In this document: one piece after another, positions 19,889 through 28,271 of the stretch | Layout of the letters: every line of letters begins with the position of its first letter | Numbering within the stretch: position 1 is the first letter of the stretch | Assembly (NCBI RefSeq): GCF_014199945.1 | Contig: NZ_JACHOR010000001.1 | Location: forward strand, 186,001 to 250,000 | DNA length: 64,000 bases | Direction of reading: 5' to 3' | From: Brevundimonas variabilis | Lineage (GTDB): Bacteria; Pseudomonadota; Alphaproteobacteria; Caulobacterales; Caulobacteraceae | Translations under genes and position numbers: made by a program | The notes under the pieces: model-generated | Databases searched by the model: none | Told to the model about the DNA's origin: nothing | Seen by the model: only the letters and a program-made list of their open reading frames with translations

Positions 19889-20102
19889 GGAAGGTCTCGG
19901 TCAGCGAAAGGGGACGTCGGAGGGATGTTTCGGCCCGGCAAGCACGGGAGGCATTGAGCCCCGTCGGCGCTATGCCGGGCGGCTAATCCGGGCCGGAATG
20001 ATCAGGCGGACGTCCATGGCGGGGGTGTAACAGGTGCGCGGGGATGGGAAAAGCGCCGCGAGCGCGCTAGCTATGCGGCGCGTGATTTTCAGGAGATCGA
20101 CG

Positions 20103-20639
20103 ATGCGGATCATGGGTCTGGTGAGCCTGTGTGTTCTGGCTCTGGCGGCCTGTTCGCCGGAGGCCCCCGAGGCGACGACACCGATCGGCGAGGCCGCCCC
20201 CGCCGGTCCCCTGACGGTGGATCAGGCCGCGCAGACCGGGCCGGAAGCCTTCGTGCGGGCACTCTATGCCCGCTATGACACGGCGGGCGCGGCGGCCACA
20301 CCGGCTGCCGAGCCCCCCGCACCGGGTCGCGACCCGATCTATTCCCGCAAGCTGAACGCCATGATCGGCGCCGACGTCATGGCCGCCAAGGGTGAGGTGC
20401 CGACGCTGAACTACGATCCGATCTGCGACTGCCAGGACGGAACGACCGAGCTCAAGCAGCTGACCATCACCGAGACCGGTCCGAACAAGGCCGAGGCCGC
20501 CCTGACCTTCCTCAAGAGCGGCATGCCGCACCAGCAGACCCTGTTCCTCATCAAGGAAGGCCCGGCCTGGCGGATCGATGATGTGGTCGTGCCGGGACGC
20601 GACCCCCTGACCACCACCCTGCTGGCGGCGATCGGCTAG
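20103..20639 (+). CDS. putative lipoprotein, DUF3828-like
   Basis: A 178-residue protein with a lipoprotein signal (MRIMGLVSLCVLALAACSP; lipobox LAAC). The mature part begins with a low-complexity Ala/Pro linker, then a domain with FVRALYARYD, a spaced YSRKLNAMIGADV segment and a C-terminal WRIDDVVVPGRD strand, which resembles the DUF3828 (YbjP/YqhG) group. Function unknown. AGGAG lies nine bases before the ATG at 20103. Its stop shares CTAG with the stop of the convergent DUF3667 gene. Confidence 0.65.
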   Translation: MRIMGLVSLCVLALAACSPEAPEATTPIGEAAPAGPLTVDQAAQTGPEAFVRALYARYDTAGAAATPAAEPPAPGRDPIYSRKLNAMIGADVMAAKGEVPTLNYDPICDCQDGTTELKQLTITETGPNKAEAALTFLKSGMPHQQTLFLIKEGPAWRIDDVVVPGRDPLTTTLLAAIG

Positions 20640-21745
20640 ACGCCCAGGCCGAGGTAGATCACCGCAACCGCAAACAGCGAGACCACGATGGTGCAGAAGT
20701 TCAGCAGGAAGAAGGTTCGCCAAAGCGCCGACCAGACCCGCAGGCTGTAAGCCCCCTTCAGCTGGAAGAACATGTGCACCGGCACCCACAGGAGGCCGAA
20801 CGTCAACGCGAAGCCGCCCAGGGTCTGGTTGAGGGCCAGAAGTCCAGCGATCGCCATCCCGAGGATGGAGATGAACGTCAGGGAGTACAGCACGAACACG
20901 CCGTGGTCGTAGAAGGTGAACCCGCGCTTCCAGAGGAAAAGCAGCCCCATGAACGGGATCGACAGCGGCACCAGCAGGAAGGCGTACTTGTACATCGTCT
21001 GTTGCAGTTTGTAGACGACGAGCTCGGGGTTCTGCAGCTTCTTGACGACCTTGGCTCCGATCCCGCCGGCGTCGGACGTGAATTTCACGTTCTTGGTGTT
21101 GTCCTTGAGCTCGGCCTGCCAGCTGCCTTGCTTGAGGCCATCCGGACGGGTCTCGCCCCGGGCTTCGGCTTTCAGGCTCTCGAGGCGCCGCTCGATCGCC
21201 GCCGTGGCCTGCTCGGCTCCGGTGATCATGCCCTCGATGCCCGGCTCGGCGGGATCCGCACCGGCCTGGGCTTTCAGTTCGGCCAGTGCCGTACGGCTCT
21301 CGGCGAGCGCGGCCTCCGTGGTTGCGATCTGTTCCGGAAGCGGCGTCGTCGGACCCGAAGCCCCCCCTCCGCCGGCAAAACTCAGGATGAAGAACAGGAG
21401 AAAGATCGTGAACAGGAACAGCGCCAGCGGCGACACATACCGGGTGCGCTTGCCCTGGACCCATTCGCGCGTCAGTCGACCGGGGTTGAAGGCCAGTAGC
21501 GGCAGGGTGCGCCAGATGCGGGCGTCGAAATGCATGACCCCATGCAGTAATTCCTCGCCCAGGTGCAGCAGGCTGCGGTGGACATGGGTGGGCTGGCCGC
21601 AGTTCGAGCAGAATTTCCGTTCCACCGGCGATCCGCAGTCCGAGCAGGTTCCTGCATGATGCTCTCCGGCATGGCCGGTCGGCTTCTCGACGGCGCTCGC
21701 CAGCATCCCGCCGGTCACAACCCCGCCTGCTGCGTCCATGTCCAT
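20636..21745 (-). CDS. DUF3667-type zinc-ribbon membrane protein
   Basis: A 369-residue protein with an N-terminal four-cysteine zinc ribbon (CSDCGSPVERKFCSNCGQ) followed by the conserved segment LLHGVMHFDARIWRTLPLL and NPGRLTREWVQGKR, a pattern of the DUF3667 family. A transmembrane helix follows (LALFLFTIFLLFFILSFAGG), then a long, probably coiled-coil periplasmic or cytoplasmic stretch (about residues 150-240) and three or four C-terminal helices. No function is known. ATG at 21745 is preceded by a G-rich ribosome-binding site; the longer frame to 21799 is not supported. Confidence 0.7.
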   Translation of the reverse strand: MDMDAAGGVVTGGMLASAVEKPTGHAGEHHAGTCSDCGSPVERKFCSNCGQPTHVHRSLLHLGEELLHGVMHFDARIWRTLPLLAFNPGRLTREWVQGKRTRYVSPLALFLFTIFLLFFILSFAGGGGASGPTTPLPEQIATTEAALAESRTALAELKAQAGADPAEPGIEGMITGAEQATAAIERRLESLKAEARGETRPDGLKQGSWQAELKDNTKNVKFTSDAGGIGAKVVKKLQNPELVVYKLQQTMYKYAFLLVPLSIPFMGLLFLWKRGFTFYDHGVFVLYSLTFISILGMAIAGLLALNQTLGGFALTFGLLWVPVHMFFQLKGAYSLRVWSALWRTFFLLNFCTIVVSLFAVAVIYLGLGV

Positions 21746-21808
21746 GTGATCCCCCCGATCGCCTGACCCCTTATGGCCGGGCGGAACCGCCCAGCACAAG
21801 ACGCCGGC

Positions 21809-22816
21809 TCAGCAGCGCGGGCAATCCGGCAGGGGCTGGGGTTCGAGCTGAAGGGTGGAATGGCCGATGGCGTGGCGGCGTGCGACGGCCTGGGCTTCGG
21901 CCAGCAGGGTGTCGGCATCGGTCCGGTCATGCACCAGATGGGCCGTCAAGGCCGTCTCGGTCGTCGACAGGCCCCAGACATGCAGGTCATGCACCTCTCG
22001 GACACCCGGCAAACCACACAGCTCGTCGCGCAGGATATCAAGCTTCACGCTCGACGGCGTACCGTCCATAGCCAGGCCCGCCGAGTCTTTGAGCAATCCC
22101 CAGGTCCCGAGCACGATGACCACGACAATCCCGAGACTCACCAGGGGATCGATGATCGCCCACCCCGTGAACATTATGATCGCGCCCGAGATCACCACCC
22201 CGACGGAAACCGCCGCATCGGCCAGCATGTGCAGATAGGCGCCGCGCGCATTCAGGTCGCCATGCTGGGACTTCAGGAACAGCAATGCCGTGCCCAGATT
22301 GATCACCAAGCCGATGCCGGCCACCGCCATGATCAGGCCGGACTGCACCGGCGCTGGTTCGTTGAGTCGCCGGACAGCCTCGAAGGCGATCGCCCCGCAG
22401 GCAAAGATCAGCAGCAGGGCATTGGCCAGCGCGGCCAGCACCGTCGCCTTGCCAAAGCCATAGGTCAGCCGCGACCCGGCCGCCCGCCGCGCCAGAACGG
22501 CCGCGCCTCCGGCCATGGCCAGCCCCATGACGTCCGACAGATTGTGCCCGGCATCGGCCATCAGGGCCGTCGAGCCGCTGATGATCCCGGCTGTGAACTC
22601 GCAGACGACAAAGGCCAGGTTGACCAGCAGCCCGACCAGATAGCGCCAGTCACCGGTATCGACAGGTCCGTGATGGTGATGACCGTGACCATGGGCGTGG
22701 CTGTGCCCGTGATCCTTCCCGTGATCATGAGGCCCGTGATCGTGCCCCCCGTGGTCGTGCCCCCTGTGATCATGGCCGTGACCGGCGGGGTCGTGGGGAG
22801 CGTGGGTGTGGGCCAT
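21809..22816 (-). CDS. cation diffusion facilitator (zinc/cobalt efflux type)
   Basis: A 335-residue CDF transporter with six membrane helices and a cytoplasmic C-terminal domain. The metal-site motifs HxxxD are present in both helix 2 (DAGHNLSDV) and helix 5 (LHMLADAAVS), the pattern of zinc-selective members such as ZitB/CzcD. The N-terminal 50 residues are extremely His-rich (repeats of GHDHGGHDHG type), a metal-buffering feature. It exports Zn2+ (possibly Co2+, Ni2+, Cd2+) in exchange for protons. It lies ten bases downstream of the NicO-like permease gene and should be co-transcribed from the promoter with the Zur-like palindrome. Confidence 0.92.
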   Translation of the reverse strand: MAHTHAPHDPAGHGHDHRGHDHGGHDHGPHDHGKDHGHSHAHGHGHHHHGPVDTGDWRYLVGLLVNLAFVVCEFTAGIISGSTALMADAGHNLSDVMGLAMAGGAAVLARRAAGSRLTYGFGKATVLAALANALLLIFACGAIAFEAVRRLNEPAPVQSGLIMAVAGIGLVINLGTALLFLKSQHGDLNARGAYLHMLADAAVSVGVVISGAIIMFTGWAIIDPLVSLGIVVVIVLGTWGLLKDSAGLAMDGTPSSVKLDILRDELCGLPGVREVHDLHVWGLSTTETALTAHLVHDRTDADTLLAEAQAVARRHAIGHSTLQLEPQPLPDCPRC

Positions 22817-22826
22817 GACCCGACCC

Positions 22827-23486
22827 TTAGTGCTGATGCGTCACGACGAGAAGGCCCAGCGCGATCAGGGCCACCCCCAGGATCGCGCCTTCATACCGTG
22901 CCCAGCGCTCCAGCTTCAGGATCGAATAGCCCGCCCGCGCGATCGCCGTCAGCAGGACCATGCCCGCCACCGTGCCCACGGCAAAGCTGAGCGTCAGCAG
23001 CACCAGCACCGCCGCCCCCTCCGTCGCCGCCGACAGATACAGGGGCAACAGCACCTCGCCGGGCGACAGCGCCATCAGGGCCACCAGTCCGCCGAAGGCT
23101 GCGGCATCCGACACCTTGGGCTCGGGCAGCTCATAATCCGGCCCGCCGGCCGTGACGGGGCGCTTCAGCATGGCGCGCGTCAGATAAAAGGCCCCGAACA
23201 GGAACAGCAGCACCGCCGACAGATGCGGCAGCAGCCCCTCGACCCAGTGATCCAGCGCCAGGCCCGCCGCCACGATGAGGGCTCCGACCAGGGCGGTCGA
23301 GGCGATATGCGCCACCCCGGCCGCGACGGCCGCGCCCAGGGTCCGGGTCATGCCCCACCCCTGGGCCCGCCCGACCAGGACGAATGGCAGCCAGTGGGTC
23401 GGCAGGATGGCGTGCAGGAACGCCGCCGCAAACCCGCCCCCGAGGAGCGACAGCAGAACCGGTTGATCAAGATCGGACGGCGACAT
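22827..23486 (-). CDS. NicO/DsbD-like metal permease family membrane protein
   Basis: A 219-residue protein with six or seven helices. The first helix carries FLHAILPTHWLPFVLVGRAQGW and the second GVAHIASTALVGAL; His/Pro-rich motifs of this sort occur in the NicO (RcnA-like), UreH and DsbD-transmembrane groups that move nickel, cobalt or other cations. The helix pattern repeats in the second half (LVALMALSPGEVLLPLYL). The exact substrate is not clear. It is the first gene of a two-gene unit with the CDF transporter, and a GTTA-N5-TAAC palindrome lies 17 bases before its start codon. Confidence 0.65.
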   Translation of the reverse strand: MSPSDLDQPVLLSLLGGGFAAAFLHAILPTHWLPFVLVGRAQGWGMTRTLGAAVAAGVAHIASTALVGALIVAAGLALDHWVEGLLPHLSAVLLFLFGAFYLTRAMLKRPVTAGGPDYELPEPKVSDAAAFGGLVALMALSPGEVLLPLYLSAATEGAAVLVLLTLSFAVGTVAGMVLLTAIARAGYSILKLERWARYEGAILGVALIALGLLVVTHQH

Positions 23487-23503
23487 CGCCGGCCCTATAG
23501 CGT

Positions 23504-23516
23504 GTTACTTTATAAC
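23504..23516 (-). promoter_or_regulatory. Zur-like operator palindrome
   Basis: On the minus strand the sequence is GTTATAAAGTAAC, which matches the core of the known proteobacterial Zur box (GTTATAATATAAC) at 11 of 13 positions and is itself a GTTA-N5-TAAC palindrome. It is an isolated AT-rich patch in GC-rich DNA, with a Caulobacter-like -10 element (GCTATAG) just downstream. It controls, by position, the permease-CDF unit. Confidence 0.45.
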
Positions 23517-23595
23517 GGTCGAGCGAGATTCTGCAGGACAGGACGCCGGACAGCAGCAGGCGGGGCCTGACCGGGCAAGATCGTGGAACAACGGA

Positions 23596-23672
23596 TGGCG
23601 ACCCCGGAGGGACTCGAACCCCCGACCTCTGCTTTAGGAAAGCCTTGCTCTATCCGGCTGAGCTACGGGGTC
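23596..23672 (-). tRNA. tRNA-Arg (anticodon CCU)
   Basis: A complete cloverleaf on the minus strand: acceptor stem GACCCCG/CGGGGTC, D arm GCTC..GAGC, T arm with GTTCGAGTC, and a genome-encoded CCA end. The anticodon loop reads UU-CCU-AA, giving CCU for AGG codons. The upper anticodon stem pairs (positions 29-31 with 39-41), but the two basal pairs are A27/G43 and G28/A42, which are not Watson-Crick. The gene stands alone between the permease unit and the SDR gene. Confidence 0.92.
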
Positions 23673-23785
23673 ACACAGAGGGTCCTAGCGGGTCGCGTCC
23701 GGCGGCGGAAGACGGTCTGGTGCATTTCCCGTTTTGACAGCGGGTCCGTTTTGATATGAAACTCTCCACCGAGGGAGATCCTGTC

Positions 23786-24520
23786 ATGGCCCTGATGCCG
23801 ACCTGTCTGATCATCGGAGCCGGCGACGGCGTGGGCGGGGCGGTGGCCAGGGCCTTTGCGCGCGAGGGCCTGGCGGTCTGCGTGACGCGCCGGCCGCGAC
23901 ATCTGGATCAGCTGGAGGCGCTGGCGAGCGCGATCCGGTATGAGGGCGGCGTGGCCCATGCTTACGGCGTCGATGCCCGTGACGAGGCGCAGATGATCGC
24001 CCTGTTCGACCGGATCGAGGCCGAGGTCGGGCCGCTGGAGGTCGTGGTGTTCAACATCGGAGCCAATGTCCGGTTCGACGTCGCCGAGACCACGGCTCAG
24101 GTCTATTCCAAGGTCTGGGAGATGGCGGCGCTGGCCGGCTTCTTCACCGGGCGCGAGGCCGCGCGGCGGATGGGCCCGCGCGGGCGGGGCACGATCCTGT
24201 TCACCGGCGCGACCGCCTCGATGCGGGGCGGCGCGGGCTTCTCGGCCTTTGCCGGCGCCAAGGCGGCCCTGCGGCAGCTGGCCCAGTCCCTGGCGCGCGA
24301 GATGGGGCCAAAGGGCGTCCATGTCGCCCATGTCGTGGTCGACGGCATGATCGACGGCACCTTTGCCCGGTCGATGGTGCCTGACATCCAGCCCCTGCTG
24401 GACGCCGATGCCATTCTGAAACCCGACGAGATCGCCAGGAACTATGTCTGGCTCCACAACCAGCAACGCAGTGCCTGGACCTTCGAGATGGACCTGCGCC
24501 CCTTCGCGGAGACATGGTGA
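23786..24520 (+). CDS. short-chain dehydrogenase/reductase-like protein
   Basis: A 244-residue Rossmann-fold protein. The nucleotide-binding motif is present (IIGAGDGVGGAVARAF) and the middle FNIGANV matches the NNAG position. The catalytic tyrosine is replaced by phenylalanine: the usual YxxSK segment reads FSAFAGAKAALR, although the lysine is kept. It may have lost classic dehydrogenase chemistry or use another residue. GGGAG precedes the ATG at 23786; ten further codons upstream are open but less well placed. Its stop overlaps the next gene, so the two products probably act together. Confidence 0.85.
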   Translation: MALMPTCLIIGAGDGVGGAVARAFAREGLAVCVTRRPRHLDQLEALASAIRYEGGVAHAYGVDARDEAQMIALFDRIEAEVGPLEVVVFNIGANVRFDVAETTAQVYSKVWEMAALAGFFTGREAARRMGPRGRGTILFTGATASMRGGAGFSAFAGAKAALRQLAQSLAREMGPKGVHVAHVVVDGMIDGTFARSMVPDIQPLLDADAILKPDEIARNYVWLHNQQRSAWTFEMDLRPFAETW

Positions 24521-25128
24521 TGACGACCCGGACCATCGACTTCATCTTCGATTTCGCCAGCCCCAATGCCTATTTCAGCCATCACGCCCTGAAGGGGATC
24601 GCCGAACGGACGGGAGCCCGCGTCAACCTGATCCCCTGCCTGCTGGGCGGGATCTTCAAGGCCACGGGCAACCAGGCCCCGTTCGTCGCCTTTGGCGGAA
24701 TCAAGGGCAAGATGGACTATGAGATGCTGGAGATCCGGCGCTTCATCGCCCGGCACGGCCTGACCCGGTTCCGGATGAACCCGCACTTTCCGATCAACAG
24801 CCTGACGGCGATGCGCGGCCTGTGTGCGGTCGAGCCGGGGCCGGATTTCGACACCGATGTCGAGGCCGTGCTGGCCGGGTTCTGGGAGCGGGGACTGGCC
24901 ATGGGCGATGTTGCGGTCCTGGCCTCGGTCATCGCCGAAGCCGGACTGGATGCCGCGGTGATCCTCGAGCAGGCCCAGACCGACCCGGTGAAGGCGATCC
25001 TGGCCGCCAATACCGAAGCGGCCGTCGCTCGCGGCACCTTCGGCATCCCCACCTTCTTCGTCGGCGAGGAGATGGTCTTCGGCAAGGAAAGGCTCGGCCA
25101 GGTCGAGGAAATGGTGGCCGTGGCATGA
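24520..25128 (+). CDS. DsbA-fold oxidoreductase / GST kappa-like isomerase
   Basis: A 202-residue thioredoxin-fold protein of the 2-hydroxychromene-2-carboxylate isomerase / GST-kappa group. It begins with the family signature FIFDFASPNAYFSH and ends with the cis-proline region GTFGIPTFFVGEEMVFGKERL; there is no CxxC. Members use glutathione to isomerise aromatic intermediates. The stop of the SDR gene and this ATG overlap as TGATG, with GGAG eight bases before. An ATG six bases earlier is also in frame. Tight coupling to the SDR suggests a small catabolic or detoxification module. Confidence 0.88.
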   Translation: MTTRTIDFIFDFASPNAYFSHHALKGIAERTGARVNLIPCLLGGIFKATGNQAPFVAFGGIKGKMDYEMLEIRRFIARHGLTRFRMNPHFPINSLTAMRGLCAVEPGPDFDTDVEAVLAGFWERGLAMGDVAVLASVIAEAGLDAAVILEQAQTDPVKAILAANTEAAVARGTFGIPTFFVGEEMVFGKERLGQVEEMVAVA

Positions 25129-25282
25129 TTGTGGTTAATCAGTCTTAAGATACAATATCTTGTAGGGAACAAACCCCGAATCGGCGGGTGTCACTGATTC
25201 GGTCCTGATTCGTTTCGCCCCTGTTCCGCCCTTTGCGGTCGGGCCGTTAATCCCCCGGCGGCCGATCGCCAAGGAGAGCCTC

Positions 25283-25723
25283 ATGGACGCTTCCACCCTG
25301 TTCGATCTGGCCAATGCCGGGGCGCTGGCCGGCTGGCTCCTGCTGGTGGCGGCACCGCTGAAGCGAGGCTGGCTGGTGCCCGGGGCGAGGATCGTCGGCG
25401 TACTTCTGGCCGTGACCTATTCCGCCCTGCTGATCGGGGCCGTGACCAGCGGCCGAGTTGGCGAAGGTGGCGGCGATTTCACCTCGCTGGCCGGGGTGAC
25501 GGCGCTGTTCTCACAGCCCGAGGGGGTGCTGGTCGGCTGGGTGCACTATCTGGCGTTCGATCTGTGGGTCGGGGCTTGGGCGGTCGAGGATGCGCACCGC
25601 CGCGGGCTGAAACACGCCTTCGTCCTGCCCTGCCTCGTTTTCGTCTTCCTCGCAGGCCCGCTGGGATTGCTGCTTTATCTCGCGGCGAGGACCGGACTGG
25701 CGCGCGACAAAACCTTCGCTTGA
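25283..25723 (+). CDS. ABA4-like (DUF4281) membrane protein
   Basis: A 146-residue membrane protein with four helices. The segment VGWVHYLAFDLWVGAWAVEDA followed by FLAGPLGLLLYLAAR is the signature of the ABA4-like family, named for the plant neoxanthin-synthesis protein; bacterial members are common near carotenoid genes but of unproven function. No carotenoid genes are near it here. AAGGAGAG precedes the ATG. The 154-base region upstream is unusually AT-rich for this genome (25129-25180) and probably contains the promoter. Confidence 0.82.
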   Translation: MDASTLFDLANAGALAGWLLLVAAPLKRGWLVPGARIVGVLLAVTYSALLIGAVTSGRVGEGGGDFTSLAGVTALFSQPEGVLVGWVHYLAFDLWVGAWAVEDAHRRGLKHAFVLPCLVFVFLAGPLGLLLYLAARTGLARDKTFA

Positions 25724-25757
25724 GGAACCGGCCAACCGTCGCCACCTTATCCCCATC

Positions 25758-28271
25758 ATGAGTGACCGCCCGACAGGCCAGCCTCCTTCTCGCGTCGTCG
25801 CGGTGCTGGGGCCGACGAATACCGGCAAGACGCATCTGGCGGTCGAGCGGATGCTGGGCCACGCCTCGGGCATGATCGGCCTGCCGCTGCGACTGCTGGC
25901 GCGCGAAATCTACGAGCGGATCGTCAAACAGCGCGGGGCCAATGCCGTTGCCCTGATCACGGGCGAGGAGAAGATCATCCCCGCCCGGCCGCATTTCTGG
26001 GTCTGTACGGTCGAGGCCATGCCGCTGGAGCGCGAGGTCGAGTTCCTGGCCGTGGACGAGATCCAGCTGGTTGCGGATCCCGAGCGGGGCCATGTCTTCA
26101 CCAGCCGGATGCTGCACGCCCGGGGCCGGTTCGAGACCATGTTCCTGGGGGCCGCGACCATGGCCCCGCTGATGCGGAGGTTGATCCCGGACGTGGAGAT
26201 CGTGACGCGTGAGCGGCTGTCCAGCCTGACCTATGCGGGGTCAAAAAAGCTGACCCGCCTGCCCCGGCGCAGCGCCATCGTCGCCTTCAGCACCGAGCAG
26301 GTCTATGCCATCGCCGAGCTGATCCGGCGCCAGAGGGGCGGGGCGGCCGTAGTCATGGGCTCGCTCAGCCCCCGCACCCGCAACGCCCAGGTCGCCCTGT
26401 TCCAGTCGGGCGAGGTTGACTTCCTGGTGGCCACCGACGCCATCGGCATGGGGCTGAACATGGAGGTCGACCATGTGGCCTTCGCCGGTATCCGGAAATT
26501 CGACGGCCTGCGCACCCGCTGGCTGCATGCGCACGAGATTGGCCAGATCGCCGGTCGGGCGGGACGCCACATCCGCGACGGCACCTTCGGCGTCACCGGC
26601 GAATGCCAGGAGCTGGACGAGGACCTGGTCGAACAGGTGGTCGAGCACCGCTTCGATCCGGTTCAGGCAGCGGAATGGCGCAATGCCCGGCTGGATTTCG
26701 ATACCGTGCCTGACCTGCTGCGGTCCCTGACCCAGGTCCCGAATGTCCACGGCCTCAAGCTGACCCGGACGGCGCTGGACGAGACCCTGCTGCGCCGCGC
26801 CATCACCGACGACGAGATCAAGCGGATCGGCCGGTCGCGCGGCACGATCATGCGGCTGTGGGAGGCCTGCCAGCTGCCGGACTTCCAGAAGACCACGCTG
26901 GACGAACACGCCCGGCTGTCGCGCGACATCTTCCAAGCCCTGACCGGCAAGCGGGGCCGCCTGACCGAGGACTGGATCGGACCGCGCTTTGCCGACGTCG
27001 ATCGCGATGATGGCCAGATCGACCAGCTGTCGGCCCGCCTGTCGGCCGTCCGCACCCTGTCCTACATCGCCAACCGGCCGGACTGGCTGGATCAGGCCCA
27101 GGGCTGGCGGGATCGCACCCGGGCGCTGGAGGACCGGCTGTCGGACGTACTGCACGAGCGGCTGACCGCCCGGTTCGTGGATCGCAAGACCACCGCTCTG
27201 ATGCGCAGTCTGAACGACCGGGACGTGTCCCTGGCCGAGGTCGCGACCGACGGCGTCGTTACCGTCGATGGCGAGGCTGTGGGCCATCTGACGGGGGTCG
27301 CTTTCCGGCCCGAGACGGGCACCTCCGCCCTGGCCAACAAGACGCTGAAGACCACCGCCCTGCGCGCCGTGGGCCCGGAGATCGCGCGGCGGCTGGGGCG
27401 GCTGGCCGCCGATCCGGACGAGGCCTTCAGCCTGACGCCCGATGGCCATGTGCTCTGGAACGGAGCCATCGCGGGCCGGATCCTGTCCACGGCGACCGGA
27501 GCCGACCCCTTTGCGCCCCAGGTGCGGCTGCTGGGCGAACTCGGCCCTGCCCCGGCCCGGGAGCGGGCCCGCCGCCGGATCGAGGCCTGGGCCGCGGCCG
27601 AGGCCGGGCGAGCGCTCCGGGACCTTCGCCGCCTGAAGCAGGCGGTCGAGACGGGGAGCCTCAAGGGCCTGCCGCGCGGGATCGCCTTTCGCCTGATCGA
27701 GGCCGGTGGGCTGATCGACCGGCGCGACGTCGAGCGCGACCTGGCCGCCCTCAGCCAGGTCGAGCGGCGGACGCTGCGGACCTTTGCCATCCGGACCGGG
27801 GTGCATTCCGTCTGGCTGCCCGGCCTGATGAAGCCGCGCGCCCGTGCCTTTGCCCGGGCCTTCGTCGACCTGCCCCTTCTGCCCGCCAGCGAGGCGACAG
27901 CCCTGCATCCGGCTCCCGCCGATCCGGTCATGCCGCGCGCCCTGTCCGCCCTGGGTCTGCGTCTGGCCGGCAAATGGCTGGTGCCGGTAGAGGCGCTGGA
28001 GACGATGGCGACCGCGCGCGCCGCCAATGCGGGCCGCATTCCCGACGAGGCCCTGACGACCCTTGGCTGGACCCCCGATCAGGCGAAAGCTGTGGTCAGC
28101 GCCCTCAAGACCGAGCGCGCCCGCATGCCCGATCGCCCGGGCGAGGCCCCCCGCGTGGTGAAGGACTCGCCGTTTGCCATTCTGGAACAGCTCAATGCAC
28201 CCGCCGCACCCAGAACCACCCGCAAACGTCCTGCGCGGCGCCGCGCGAAGGCGGCGGCGAAACCGGCATGA
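25758..28271 (+). CDS. Suv3-like DExH RNA helicase
   Basis: An 837-residue superfamily 2 helicase of the type found in alphaproteobacteria and mitochondria (Suv3). Motif I is GPTNTGKTHLA, motif II DEIQ, motif III LGAAT, and motif VI QIAGRAGR; the C-terminal third contains the Suv3-type region and ends in a basic Arg/Lys/Ala tail that may bind RNA. In mitochondria Suv3 works with PNPase in RNA decay; a similar role is likely here. The stop overlaps the Nudix gene (ATGA). Confidence 0.92.
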   Translation: MSDRPTGQPPSRVVAVLGPTNTGKTHLAVERMLGHASGMIGLPLRLLAREIYERIVKQRGANAVALITGEEKIIPARPHFWVCTVEAMPLEREVEFLAVDEIQLVADPERGHVFTSRMLHARGRFETMFLGAATMAPLMRRLIPDVEIVTRERLSSLTYAGSKKLTRLPRRSAIVAFSTEQVYAIAELIRRQRGGAAVVMGSLSPRTRNAQVALFQSGEVDFLVATDAIGMGLNMEVDHVAFAGIRKFDGLRTRWLHAHEIGQIAGRAGRHIRDGTFGVTGECQELDEDLVEQVVEHRFDPVQAAEWRNARLDFDTVPDLLRSLTQVPNVHGLKLTRTALDETLLRRAITDDEIKRIGRSRGTIMRLWEACQLPDFQKTTLDEHARLSRDIFQALTGKRGRLTEDWIGPRFADVDRDDGQIDQLSARLSAVRTLSYIANRPDWLDQAQGWRDRTRALEDRLSDVLHERLTARFVDRKTTALMRSLNDRDVSLAEVATDGVVTVDGEAVGHLTGVAFRPETGTSALANKTLKTTALRAVGPEIARRLGRLAADPDEAFSLTPDGHVLWNGAIAGRILSTATGADPFAPQVRLLGELGPAPARERARRRIEAWAAAEAGRALRDLRRLKQAVETGSLKGLPRGIAFRLIEAGGLIDRRDVERDLAALSQVERRTLRTFAIRTGVHSVWLPGLMKPRARAFARAFVDLPLLPASEATALHPAPADPVMPRALSALGLRLAGKWLVPVEALETMATARAANAGRIPDEALTTLGWTPDQAKAVVSALKTERARMPDRPGEAPRVVKDSPFAILEQLNAPAAPRTTRKRPARRRAKAAAKPA

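Noticed and set aside
25135..25148. TTAA-N6-TTAA as a CtrA binding site
   Set aside because: The accepted CtrA site has seven bases between the half-sites; with six and no other support it is not reported as a site.
26241..27908. Long open frame antisense to the Suv3-like helicase
   Set aside because: Helicase motifs on the plus strand settle the coding strand.
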